From contig CALGNN010000134.1 in NCBI GenBank assembly GCA_937961455.1, positions 1-42,364 on the forward strand: DNA of 42,364 nt, written 5' to 3'. The stretch comes from an uncultured Saprospiraceae bacterium (GTDB taxonomy: Bacteria > Bacteroidota > Bacteroidia > Chitinophagales > Saprospiraceae). A model generated the notes under the pieces. The model was not told the DNA's origin. It ran no database searches and worked only from the letters and a program-made list of their open reading frames with translations. The position numbers and the translations under genes were made by a program. Of this stretch, positions 35,128 to 42,364 are shown in pieces; position 1 is the first letter of the stretch, and each line of letters opens with the position of its first letter.

Positions 35128-35733
35128 CTAATTTGTCTGCGGAATTTCTTCTGATTCTTCTATGGTTAAAGACCATCCTGCAGTTTCAACAAGCGCTCTC
35201 AACCATTGAAATGTAGTTTTTGCTTGGTCATCTACTGCGTCTACCAATTCACTTTCCATAGCCACTTGTTCTATGTACTCTTTTGCTTTTGCATTTAAGC
35301 TATTGAGCTCGTCAATCGTAAATGAATTAAAACTGCCCTCTGTTAAATCATAGTAATCGGCATCATGGTCAATAGAAATAATTTCTGGCGCAGGAAGATT
35401 GTACACACGGATGGACTTTTCTAATTCTGAAATGTCATAACTGGCTTTGCTTAAATCATATCCCATAGACACTTTGGCTTTTACTCTTATCAAGGCCTTT
35501 TTACGCAAGGGACTTAGATCATACATCCAATAATCTTTGTAATCGTATACCTCAGAAAAATAGCCTTCTGCTGTTACCCATTTTGAAACTTTATTGATTT
35601 GTTGCAAAATGGCTTCTTTGGTTTCAAATTTTTCGGTTTTCCCAAATTGATATTTATATCCAGCAAACCATGCCAAGCCAGCGATTGCTGCAAGCACAAA
35701 GGCACTAACAATTCCACGATAGAGGGTTTTCAT
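35128..35733 (-). CDS. DUF4230 family membrane-anchored protein
   Basis: This 201-residue protein has one N-terminal transmembrane helix (residues 8-25, IVSAFVLAAIAGLAWFAGYK) and an extracytoplasmic domain. The body fits the DUF4230 family: KVSKWVTAEGYFSEVYDYKD, KALIRVKAKVSMGYDLSKA and the C-terminal FQWLRALVETAGWSLT. It has no visible catalytic motif. It is the last of three minus-strand genes (LPG-synthase-TM, DUF3108, DUF4230), 17 nt after the DUF3108 stop. No strong terminator follows. Function is unknown. Confidence 0.78.
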   Translation of the reverse strand: MKTLYRGIVSAFVLAAIAGLAWFAGYKYQFGKTEKFETKEAILQQINKVSKWVTAEGYFSEVYDYKDYWMYDLSPLRKKALIRVKAKVSMGYDLSKASYDISELEKSIRVYNLPAPEIISIDHDADYYDLTEGSFNSFTIDELNSLNAKAKEYIEQVAMESELVDAVDDQAKTTFQWLRALVETAGWSLTIEESEEIPQTN

Positions 35734-35750
35734 ATTGGGGTATTTTATGA

Positions 35751-36584
35751 TTAAGGATCTAGTTGGAAAGGATATTTTAATCCATTATAATTTTGAATGA
35801 CAGCTTTAATTGAACCTACACTCACGGGCGACTCTATTAAGAGTGGAACTTTGTTTTGATCATTGGACGCCCAAATATGAATTCTACTTCCTTCTTCAAA
35901 TACTTCCCCAGGAATGGTCTCTGGAGAAAAGTGAAGCGTATTTTGCACGCCTTTATTTCTAATCTTCTTCGACTCCTCTCCCATGTAGGTAACTTGCAAT
36001 GGAAAGGTCTCACTATCCAAACAAACTTCCACAGGAAAATTACTTCCCTCATCCAATCTATCAACTTTCATATTCCTTACAGAATATAAAACAGATAAAA
36101 CATCGTGCATGCAACTCTCTAATTGCAAATCTGTGCGTTTCGCATCTTTTTTAGTTTTGCCTTTATAACAAACCGCAGATTGGGCTTCTTGATCAAATTC
36201 TATTTTAGAATAAAAATCAAAATTTCCTTCATGAACCGCACGCTCAAAATATATTGGAAGCAGCGTCTCTTTATCAATGTAAGTGTGAAAGGTATCTCTA
36301 ACGGTGAAAAACCATTCGTATGATGGATAAGTTTTGCCATAGGCTTTTATCTCATAAAAGCTAGGTGTTTCATTGATATAAAAATCAACCTCTCCTGCCG
36401 ACAGCCAAATAAAATTCCAGTTGTAGTACAATATGTAATTGAGGTGTTCTCCTCCTTCAAAAGTTTCGTTCTGCATATGGCAAAGATCCAATGCACTTGA
36501 ATCTGCCATATCGAATGAGTCATAATCCAGTGCTGCTGGAATTATGAACATAGATGCAAATAAGTAGATAAGAAGCTTATTCAT
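35751..36584 (-). CDS. DUF3108 family exported protein
   Basis: This 277-residue protein has a short N-terminal signal (MNKLLIYLFASMFIIPAA). The body matches DUF3108: FEGGEHLNYILYYNWNFIWL, SAGEVDFYINETPSFYEIKA and YEWFFTVRDTFHTYIDKETL. HEGNFDFYSKIEFDQEAQSA also fits the beta-rich family. The role is unknown; it is probably periplasmic. Its first 8 nt overlap the end of the LPG-synthase-TM gene, so the two are translationally coupled. Confidence 0.82.
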   Translation of the reverse strand: MNKLLIYLFASMFIIPAALDYDSFDMADSSALDLCHMQNETFEGGEHLNYILYYNWNFIWLSAGEVDFYINETPSFYEIKAYGKTYPSYEWFFTVRDTFHTYIDKETLLPIYFERAVHEGNFDFYSKIEFDQEAQSAVCYKGKTKKDAKRTDLQLESCMHDVLSVLYSVRNMKVDRLDEGSNFPVEVCLDSETFPLQVTYMGEESKKIRNKGVQNTLHFSPETIPGEVFEEGSRIHIWASNDQNKVPLLIESPVSVGSIKAVIQNYNGLKYPFQLDP

Positions 36585-37590
36585 AACTGATTGAACTTAA
36601 TAAATCCGTTTTTGCCATGGTTATCATTCCTATGAACGCGGGCAAAATTAGATTTATTACCCATAACGAAATTGTAGCCATTATGATTCCTAGGGAGTTT
36701 TCGACAAATCCACTCCAGATGAGTAATGAAAACTCAGTTCTTAATAAAACGCTAAGAGCTGGAGGAAGTGGAATCCCAGATTGCACTAAGAAATTTGCGG
36801 AAATCCCTGCAAATGCCATATCTACGGGTATCCTAGCTCCATAAAAAAGCAGCAATAAATAGAACTGACTGCTGTACACACAAAATCTTGCGCCTGAAAT
36901 ACCAATGAATTTTAACAAATCTTTATTAGTGTAAAATCGGACATCTTTAAGGACATTCAGATGTTTTTTCCATTTTTCTGACCATACAATCTTTTGGAAA
37001 AAACCTGCAGATGCTTCCAGATTAAAATAGATTAACATCAATATGGCGAAGACTATTAGTGACATGAGTAAAAATGTATAACTCACTAATGGATCGATTT
37101 CTAATATGTGAGTCCCTATCCAAATAAATCCTACCAATCCAATTGAAATTAAAATCAAGTGCTGTGAAAGACTTCCGATAGCAGTGGCGATTACTGCTTT
37201 GATCCGATTCCCTTTTTCAACATACAACATTCTACCTGCGAAGTCCCCTAATCTGGCAGGAGTAATTATGGAAAGAAAACTACCCGCTAGTATACAAGCT
37301 AAAGATGATTTATGATTAAGCCTTTGAAATGGCAACATCAATTTTTGCCATTTGTAAGATTCCAAATAAACATTAAGGGGGAGTAGACAGAGGCACAAAA
37401 TCAAATAGCCAAAATGATAGTGATTAAAATTGGAACTGAAGTCTGTCCACAAACCAGCGATATCATTTTTCACACTAATCTGATTGTAAATGACAAAGCA
37501 AAACAATGCCATCAAACAAAGCTTAATGCTCAAGTTGATCCATTTTTTAGTGCCTCTTTTTAACAGATATTTAGTGGTGCTGCTCTTCAT
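36577..37590 (-). CDS. LPG-synthase transmembrane-domain (UPF0104) flippase-like protein
   Basis: This 337-residue multi-pass protein has about eight helices. SITPARLGDFAGRMLYVEKG is the conserved loop of the LPG_synthase_TM family (PF03706), and VYLESYKWQKLMLP in an earlier loop fits. In MprF this domain flips lysyl-phosphatidylglycerol; stand-alone proteins like this one have unknown lipid or polyprenyl substrates. I chose the ATG at 37590 because the longer frame begins with a TTG at 37602, which lies inside the likely promoter element at 37600-37607. It is first in the operon with DUF3108 and DUF4230 genes. Confidence 0.84.
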   Translation of the reverse strand: MKSSTTKYLLKRGTKKWINLSIKLCLMALFCFVIYNQISVKNDIAGLWTDFSSNFNHYHFGYLILCLCLLPLNVYLESYKWQKLMLPFQRLNHKSSLACILAGSFLSIITPARLGDFAGRMLYVEKGNRIKAVIATAIGSLSQHLILISIGLVGFIWIGTHILEIDPLVSYTFLLMSLIVFAILMLIYFNLEASAGFFQKIVWSEKWKKHLNVLKDVRFYTNKDLLKFIGISGARFCVYSSQFYLLLLFYGARIPVDMAFAGISANFLVQSGIPLPPALSVLLRTEFSLLIWSGFVENSLGIIMATISLWVINLILPAFIGMITMAKTDLLSSISYE

Positions 37591-37599
37591 CTTACCTTG

Positions 37600-37607
37600 C
37601 AAAAATA
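37600..37607 (-). promoter_or_regulatory. -7 element for the LPG-synthase-TM operon
   Basis: On the minus strand TATTTTTG matches TAnnTTTG exactly, 9 nt before the ATG at 37590. It leaves a leader of only a few nucleotides and rules out the upstream TTG as a start. Confidence 0.5.
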
Positions 37608-37659
37608 AAATAATGTAGGGATAGAGAAAAAAAGCTTTTATATTACAATTTTCTATAAG

Positions 37660-38217
37660 ATGAACTTAATTAAAGAAAGGTTGATGGGCGTTGACCCTGG
37701 GACAAATTTCCTAGGTGTCGCGATTGTGGAAATGCGAGGAAGAGATTATAAGTTAATCCATGTGGATACCTTAAACTTAAAATCTTTAGCAGATCAACAA
37801 ACGAAGTTGAAAGAGATATTCCTTCAGCTTCAAGAAGTCATTGAAATCTATTTACCATCTAGTTTAGCTATTGAAGCACCTTTTTATGGAAAGAATGTTC
37901 AATCTATGCTGAAACTTGGTCGAGCTCAAGGAGTCGCAATGGCGGCCGGAATGACCATGGGTTTAAACATATGTGAGTATGCGCCAAAAAAAATCAAGAA
38001 AGCGATTACTGGGAATGGAAATGCATCTAAAGAACAAGTTGGCGCTATGGTTGAACATTTACTTAAAGTGAAAATCACGCAGAAAGATTATGACGCTACT
38101 GATGCAATTGCTACAGCTATTTGCCATGGATTTCAATTAAGCAATATTCAAGCTTCAACGAGTGATTATAAAGATTGGTCAAGTTTTGTGAAAGATAATG
38201 CGGATAGAGTAAAATGA
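37660..38217 (+). CDS. ruvC: Crossover junction endodeoxyribonuclease RuvC
   Basis: This 185-residue nuclease resolves Holliday junctions. The first catalytic Asp is Asp12 in MGVDPGTNFLGVAIVE. SLAIEAPFYGKNVQSMLKLG holds the second acidic residue (Glu) and the conserved glycine-rich loop. DYDATDAIATAICHG holds the last catalytic Asp pair. ITGNGNASKEQVGAMV is the family motif between. It is a single gene; ruvA and ruvB are not in the window. It diverges from the LPG-synthase-TM gene. Confidence 0.95.
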   Translation: MNLIKERLMGVDPGTNFLGVAIVEMRGRDYKLIHVDTLNLKSLADQQTKLKEIFLQLQEVIEIYLPSSLAIEAPFYGKNVQSMLKLGRAQGVAMAAGMTMGLNICEYAPKKIKKAITGNGNASKEQVGAMVEHLLKVKITQKDYDATDAIATAICHGFQLSNIQASTSDYKDWSSFVKDNADRVK

Positions 38218-38239
38218 TTTTTAGCTTTTTGCTTAAAAA
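38218..38239. terminator. Weak bidirectional terminator between ruvC and the HIT gene
   Basis: The arms 38218-38225 (TTTTTAGC) and 38231-38239 pair with one bulged base around a T5 loop. It begins directly after the ruvC stop and lies 5 nt from the HIT-gene stop. Confidence 0.35.
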
Positions 38240-38244
38240 GACAA

Positions 38245-38646
38245 TTACAAGGTATTGTATGCTTCTGCGATCTTAGCCGCAAGGGCTTTGAATTCTTCTT
38301 GTGAAAGCTCCTTAGGTGTATTGGAAAAACTCACATCCGACATTTGATTCATGGGAATTAAATGAATATGAGCATGAGGTACCTCTAAGCCAAAAACACC
38401 AACAGATATCCTGTTGCAATCAATGATGGACGATATGGCTTTTGCTACTTTTTTGGCGAAGCGCATCATCTCAGCAAGCAATTCATCTTCAAGATCAAAT
38501 ATATAGTCTACTTCCTTTTTTGGAATCACAAGACAATGTCCAATTTGAATAGGTCTAATATCTAAGAAAGCGTAGCAATGATCGTTTTCAGCAATTTTAT
38601 AACTAGGAATTTCTCCCTTTACAATCTTTGTGAATATACTTGACAC
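38245..38646 (-). CDS. HIT-family (histidine triad) nucleotide-binding protein
   Basis: This 133-residue protein has the histidine triad EVPHAHIHLIPMNQ (H-x-H-x-H) near residue 95, where a nucleotidyl-His forms. MSSIFTKIVKGEIPSYKIAE and GHCLVIPKKEVDYIFDL are family hallmarks. It probably hydrolyses AMP-amidates or dinucleotide conjugates. The start is a GTG at 38644-38646 that shares one base with the greA stop, so it is translated by coupling. Confidence 0.93.
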   Translation of the reverse strand: MSSIFTKIVKGEIPSYKIAENDHCYAFLDIRPIQIGHCLVIPKKEVDYIFDLEDELLAEMMRFAKKVAKAISSIIDCNRISVGVFGLEVPHAHIHLIPMNQMSDVSFSNTPKELSQEEFKALAAKIAEAYNTL

Positions 38647-39122
38647 TAGGATAAAGCGATCTTCATGATCTCAAATTCCGTTGTACCTGCAGGTGTAGCC
38701 ACTTTGGCTGTTTCTCCAACCTTCTTACCCAGTATTCCTCCTCCAATGGGTGAGCTTATGGATAATTTTTTCTCTTTGAGATTGGCTTCTGACTCAGAGA
38801 CTAATTTAAAAGTCATCTCTTTATTCATCTTAAGGTTTTTTATAGTCACAACAGTGAGCAATCCAACCTTGCTAATATCGATATCTTCTTCGTTTATAAT
38901 TCTAGCATTGGCAAAGGTTTTTTCAAGATGATTGATCTTCATTTCTAGCATACCTTGCGCATCCTTTGCAGCGTCATATTCTGCATTCTCAGAAAGATCA
39001 CCTTTCTCTCTTGCTTCGGCGATTGCCTGAGCTGCTTCCTGCCTGCCAACTGTTTTTAAATAATCTAATTCATTAGATAACTTATCGTAGCCAGCTTGAG
39101 TTAAGTATTGAATTTCTGACAT
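38646..39122 (-). CDS. greA: Transcription elongation factor GreA
   Basis: This 158-residue factor enters the secondary channel of RNA polymerase and stimulates cleavage of backtracked RNA. The N-terminal coiled coil (YDKLSNELDYLKTVGRQEAA) and the tip DLSENAEYDAAKDAQGMLEM with its acidic residues are clear. The C-terminal FKBP-like domain holds ISSPIGGGILGKKVGE. A strong purine-rich site, AAGGA, is just upstream of the ATG. It is followed by the HIT gene, with overlapping stop and start. Confidence 0.96.
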   Translation of the reverse strand: MSEIQYLTQAGYDKLSNELDYLKTVGRQEAAQAIAEAREKGDLSENAEYDAAKDAQGMLEMKINHLEKTFANARIINEEDIDISKVGLLTVVTIKNLKMNKEMTFKLVSESEANLKEKKLSISSPIGGGILGKKVGETAKVATPAGTTEFEIMKIALS

Positions 39123-39147
39123 AATTCCTTTTTTGTATTAATAAGAA

Positions 39148-39173
39148 GAACGCTCCCCTTTGGAGGAAGCGTC
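39148..39173 (-). terminator. Imperfect hairpin downstream of the PorV/PorQ-family gene
   Basis: Read as minus-strand RNA the segment folds into about ten pairs with two G-U pairs, one bulge and a CCAAA loop. The G-U pairs would be A-C mismatches in the plus-strand RNA, so the structure is strand-specific. The sequence after it is U-rich but interrupted (UCUUCUUAUU). It may be a terminator for the 39223 gene or an attenuator in front of greA. Confidence 0.4.
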
Positions 39174-39222
39174 CTAAAAAAATTTATTTCTTTGCCTAAA
39201 ATATTAAAAAACGAATAAAAGG

Positions 39223-40275
39223 TCAAATAGTAATTCGAATTCCAATATTGTGGGTTCCATTAAATGGTTGAGTAAAACGGTAAGCATAGTCGATACCTAA
39301 TCTGTTTGAACTTCCCTTCTTAAGTGGAATCTCTGCAGAAGCACCAGCTGACACACCCGTATAGACATTTCTATCTAAAGCTGTTAGGCTTTGTCCAATA
39401 TCATATCTATATCCACCTCTTAGCATGAATATTTCATTAAAAGCATATTCGACACCAGCGCTAATTTGATCTCTAGAAAAAGAATTGGAAGTAAAGTTAC
39501 CTGCTACAGTTAGTCTATTTTTCATACCAATAAGAAAATCATATGAAATTCCAATATTCAATAGAGAAGGTAACTCAAATCTATTAGCTTCAGTTGAGAC
39601 AGCCAATCCATTATCTTGTGGCAATTCCTGAGAATTTACAATAAAAGATAAACCAGGTCCTCTATACTGCATTGGAGATCCAACATTTCTTAGTGAGATA
39701 CCAAATTTAAAATTATCATTCTCTCCAGATACATATTGAATTCCAGCATCTACACCAAAGCCAAAGGCTTTGATATCAGCTGTTGATTCTGAAATTGCTC
39801 TAAATAATACTCCAACAGAAATCTTGTTTTCAAAAATATGAGAATAAGCAATTCCTATATTGAAAAAATTTGGTGAAAAAGTGGCACCCGTTCCTCCAGG
39901 AATATCTGTGGTAGTCACAGGAATATCGCCAAAATCAACTGCCATTAATGACAAACCAAGTGTTCCATTTTCGCCCATTCGCTGTGCAACACCAACTGAA
40001 TTAAGTAGGATACCTGTTCCTTCAAAAAGTCGGGCATTACCAATTAAAACTTCCGTTTTATTAATTCTACTTAAGCCAGCTACATTTAATCTCATGGCTT
40101 CAACTCCTTTAACAAAAGAAGTATTCAATGTATGAAGACCAGCACTTCGTGCCCATGGGTTCAATAGCAACTCATAGGCTCCTGCTTCCCCTTGTCTATC
40201 TGGATTTCCAGCTGTTATCTGCCCAATGTTGGCAACAGCAAAAATCAATAAAAAAACTATTTTGATATTTTTCAT
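39223..40275 (-). CDS. PorV/PorQ-family outer-membrane beta-barrel protein
   Basis: This 350-residue protein has a signal peptide (MKNIKIVFLLIFAVANIGQITA). The family start pattern is GAYELLLNPWARSAGLHTLN, then VEAMRLNVAGLSRINKTEVL. The barrel ends FTQPFNGTHNIGIRITI. I chose the ATG at 40275; a longer frame to 40368 adds 31 residues that overlap the end of the upstream surface-protein gene and delays the signal peptide. PorV of the type IX system binds the C-terminal domains of cargo and delivers them to the PorU sortase. Here the upstream partner is a large surface protein rather than PorU, so a dedicated shuttle is possible. True PorV function is inferred. Confidence 0.72.
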   Translation of the reverse strand: MKNIKIVFLLIFAVANIGQITAGNPDRQGEAGAYELLLNPWARSAGLHTLNTSFVKGVEAMRLNVAGLSRINKTEVLIGNARLFEGTGILLNSVGVAQRMGENGTLGLSLMAVDFGDIPVTTTDIPGGTGATFSPNFFNIGIAYSHIFENKISVGVLFRAISESTADIKAFGFGVDAGIQYVSGENDNFKFGISLRNVGSPMQYRGPGLSFIVNSQELPQDNGLAVSTEANRFELPSLLNIGISYDFLIGMKNRLTVAGNFTSNSFSRDQISAGVEYAFNEIFMLRGGYRYDIGQSLTALDRNVYTGVSAGASAEIPLKKGSSNRLGIDYAYRFTQPFNGTHNIGIRITI

Positions 40276-40294
40276 TCTACTATTCTTCTTTTTA

Positions 40295-42364
40295 TTAAAA
40301 TCCTGTTGCGTCAAATTTCTTTCTAACACCAAACCATTTGATGACTTTTTCGCCATAGCCAGGAGCATTGATATGAATTAAATAAACTCCACTTGCTACA
40401 GGAATTCCTTTACTATTATTCAAATCCCATTCTACGTCTGGAATGGTTTGAGCATAGGTAATACCAGGATTTCCTCTCGGTGGTTGTTGCAATTGTGGTT
40501 CTTCACTTCTGTCGTACTGTCTAATGAACTTACCATCTAATGAGAATATCGTTATCACGGCATTGTCAGGCAAATTTGTGATTTTTACTAGATTCTCATT
40601 CCTTTGGTTTTCATAAGAAGACCATCCATAATATGGGTTTGGAACTACATTAACATCAGCCAATAAATCAGGTCTATCTCCTTCCTCTACTCTGGTTGCT
40701 CCTTTACCACTGAAACTAAATCTGTATGTAGGATTTTGATTGTATTCACCAGAACCAGATGTAACCGGATCATCATCAATTGCTGATTCATACACACTTA
40801 CATCATAAGGATTATCTACTCTCATACTTACTACAAGGTCATTAGGTATTAATCCATCTGCATAAGAAAGAAGTGACTCTTCAAAAGGCAATAATGGCAC
40901 ACTCGTCCATGTAATGGTTTCTAATACTCTTCTCTTTTTAAGTGCATTCTCTCCGATATCTAATCTACTTCTAAACCATTCACAAGCATCATATTCTACA
41001 TCCGTAACATAAATGTAGTGCTGACCTCCTGTGTAAAAATTCAGAATGGAATTTTGTCCACCTAAATCCATAAACAATTGATCAGTCGGATTCCACATCA
41101 TATCTGTACCTGTCGTTGGCTGCGTTAAGAATGGATCAAAAATATCACCATCATAAACAGAATTTTCTGCAAAGAAAATATTTAAACGCAAACCACTTTC
41201 AACATCTACTGCATAGCCTGGGAACCATCCCATTCCTACACCGTCTCCGTCAGGATCTGCTAAGCCGTCTCCATCCGCATCTTCTTTTCCTACTGATGGC
41301 GAATCTCTTACATAGAAGCTTGATGATTCACCGATAGGTGCACCACCTATATCAGTAAAGTGTCTGTTTCCAGCTTCAACTATAATACACCGACTCCATT
41401 TAGACTTATCACTTGTGAATACAATATCAACATTGTTAAGTCTTTCTAATTGATTGTCACTATTCGTCAAAATAGCTTCTTGTCTTCCATCAGTCCAAGC
41501 AGGTGTGATCTTAGGATTCGTTGCATCTACTACAAAATCAGTAAGTGCAAAAGGTGCAAATAAACCATCGCCCATCGTAGACAATGATTGATCTGGATCT
41601 ATATTTCTAAGCGCAATTGGATGGAGTGTTCCTTCTGTAGGTATGTAGTTATATATACCTTCAGTTCCAATGCCTCCTCTGGTATCAGCAGCTGCGCCAA
41701 ACCATCTTGGTCCTTCCGGGTCACTATATTGTAATGTAGAACCAATGGCTCCATTCGTATCATCAAATTTTTCTCCTGCATCATCAGATTGTCCTATAGA
41801 AATAGAAAATCCATACTCTTTGATTACTTGCTCATTTAATGATTCAATAGAAACATCAGAAAATATTTCTTGACCGGTATCTTCATCAATAAGAATCCAT
41901 CTAGCCGTATCTTGCAATACGTCATCGTTGTTATTATTATCTGTAAATGTCAATAGGAAATTCCCATCTTTCATTTCTAGTGGATTATATACTTTGACAT
42001 CAATTGGACCTGTTCCTTCAAGGTATTCAATAACACCTCCGTAACTACCATCAAACATTGCATTTCTAGTTTCATCTGAAACTTGTAAAAATGCTCTTCC
42101 AGCTCCAATACCGTCTAACCTTGTAATGACTGTTCCTTCCCCATATTCTGCATTTAGATTATCATAAACTATAGGTCTTGGTACTGCATTATAAGTTTCT
42201 CTATTCAATCTACCAGCTAAGTATGGAGTCCTTTGCCCAGTATTTTCTACTGGATCAAAATCCTCATAGGTATTCGAAGCATATGCGACAACGGTATAAT
42301 AATAGGTCTTATGATTAATAAGTCTTCTATCAGAAGAAGCAAATAAATCTTCTTTGATCTGGAA
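40295..42364 (-). CDS. Large surface protein with C-terminal sorting-type domain (partial, cut by window edge)
   Basis: The frame is open from the stop at 40295 to the right window edge, so 689 codons are seen and the N-terminus is outside. The edge region LINHKTYYYTVVAYASNTYE resembles a fibronectin type III strand. An acidic, calcium-binding-like segment lies in the middle (DADGDGLADPDGDGVGMGW), then GYAVDVESGLRLNIFFAENS. The C-terminal part (NPYYGWSSYENQRNENLVKI, VITIFSLDGKFIRQY, PVASGVYLIHINAPGYGEKV) looks like a FlgD/type IX sorting-domain-like Ig fold. It is not the C25-peptidase PorU. It ends 19 nt before the PorV/PorQ-family gene, so they are co-transcribed. Its role is unknown. Confidence 0.82.
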   Translation of the reverse strand, partial: FQIKEDLFASSDRRLINHKTYYYTVVAYASNTYEDFDPVENTGQRTPYLAGRLNRETYNAVPRPIVYDNLNAEYGEGTVITRLDGIGAGRAFLQVSDETRNAMFDGSYGGVIEYLEGTGPIDVKVYNPLEMKDGNFLLTFTDNNNNDDVLQDTARWILIDEDTGQEIFSDVSIESLNEQVIKEYGFSISIGQSDDAGEKFDDTNGAIGSTLQYSDPEGPRWFGAAADTRGGIGTEGIYNYIPTEGTLHPIALRNIDPDQSLSTMGDGLFAPFALTDFVVDATNPKITPAWTDGRQEAILTNSDNQLERLNNVDIVFTSDKSKWSRCIIVEAGNRHFTDIGGAPIGESSSFYVRDSPSVGKEDADGDGLADPDGDGVGMGWFPGYAVDVESGLRLNIFFAENSVYDGDIFDPFLTQPTTGTDMMWNPTDQLFMDLGGQNSILNFYTGGQHYIYVTDVEYDACEWFRSRLDIGENALKKRRVLETITWTSVPLLPFEESLLSYADGLIPNDLVVSMRVDNPYDVSVYESAIDDDPVTSGSGEYNQNPTYRFSFSGKGATRVEEGDRPDLLADVNVVPNPYYGWSSYENQRNENLVKITNLPDNAVITIFSLDGKFIRQYDRSEEPQLQQPPRGNPGITYAQTIPDVEWDLNNSKGIPVASGVYLIHINAPGYGEKVIKWFGVRKKFDATGF

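Noticed and set aside
39223-40368. Longer PorV/PorQ-family start at 40368
   Set aside because: The extra 31 residues are charged, lie inside the previous gene's coding region, and would bury the signal peptide.
1-42364. Mobile elements, CRISPR arrays, phage genes or toxin-antitoxin pairs
   Set aside because: No transposase, integrase, terminal inverted repeats, repeat-spacer array or paired small genes are seen.

Overview
The window looks like chromosomal DNA of a member of the Bacteroidota. The evidence is AT-rich sequence, promoter elements of the TAnnTTTG type, few strong Shine-Dalgarno sites, a TonB-dependent receptor with a carboxypeptidase-regulatory-like domain, a PorV/PorQ-family barrel next to a surface protein with a secretion-type C-terminus, LytTR/LytS signalling with a Y_Y_Y domain, and DUF2723, DUF3108, DUF4230 and DUF4834-like proteins. 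A Saprospiria-like lineage is my inference, not proven. I see no rRNA, tRNA, CRISPR array, transposase or phage gene. Most of the window is ordinary housekeeping and envelope sequence.

Layout. Bases 1-3208 (minus) hold a response regulator and a large sensor kinase, overlapping by 17 nt; the kinase runs off the left edge. Facing them across a short divergent region is a plus-strand pair: a 72-residue LuxR-type DNA-binding domain (3347-3565) and a 1824-residue secreted, cysteine-rich protein (3598-9072) ending at a strong terminator. The divergent region carries a 12-bp direct repeat with a 21-bp period, the geometry expected for a LytTR operator. From 9214 to 12572 come a PfkB-family kinase, metZ and rlmN. 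From 12662 to 17282 a DUF3089 hydrolase, an orphan sensor kinase and a heme/siderophore-type TonB receptor form a tight operon, which meets a minus-strand outer-membrane barrel gene head-on with overlapping stops.

From 18211 to 22665 are RNA-modification and cofactor genes: trmB, an EF-hand-like lipoprotein, a GNAT acetyltransferase overlapping truC, and a minus-strand operon of a 49-aa membrane protein, a RluA-family pseudouridine synthase and thiL. From 22925 to 28013 a DUF2723 membrane protein, rpiB and an M28 peptidase form an operon. A 403-nt AT-rich gap with a palindrome precedes two tandem diheme cytochrome c peroxidase/MauG-like lipoproteins, each followed by a terminator.

The rest is mainly on the minus strand: two tandem POT peptide transporters with a fatty-acid-hydroxylase-family protein (31008-34986); an LPG-synthase-TM flippase-like protein, a DUF3108 protein and a DUF4230 protein (35128-37590); ruvC on plus; greA-HIT; and a PorV/PorQ-family protein following a large surface protein that runs off the right edge.

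The most interesting part is the left-end signalling module, in which a LytS/LytTR pair appears to control a stand-alone LuxR domain and a giant exported protein through a recognisable operator.
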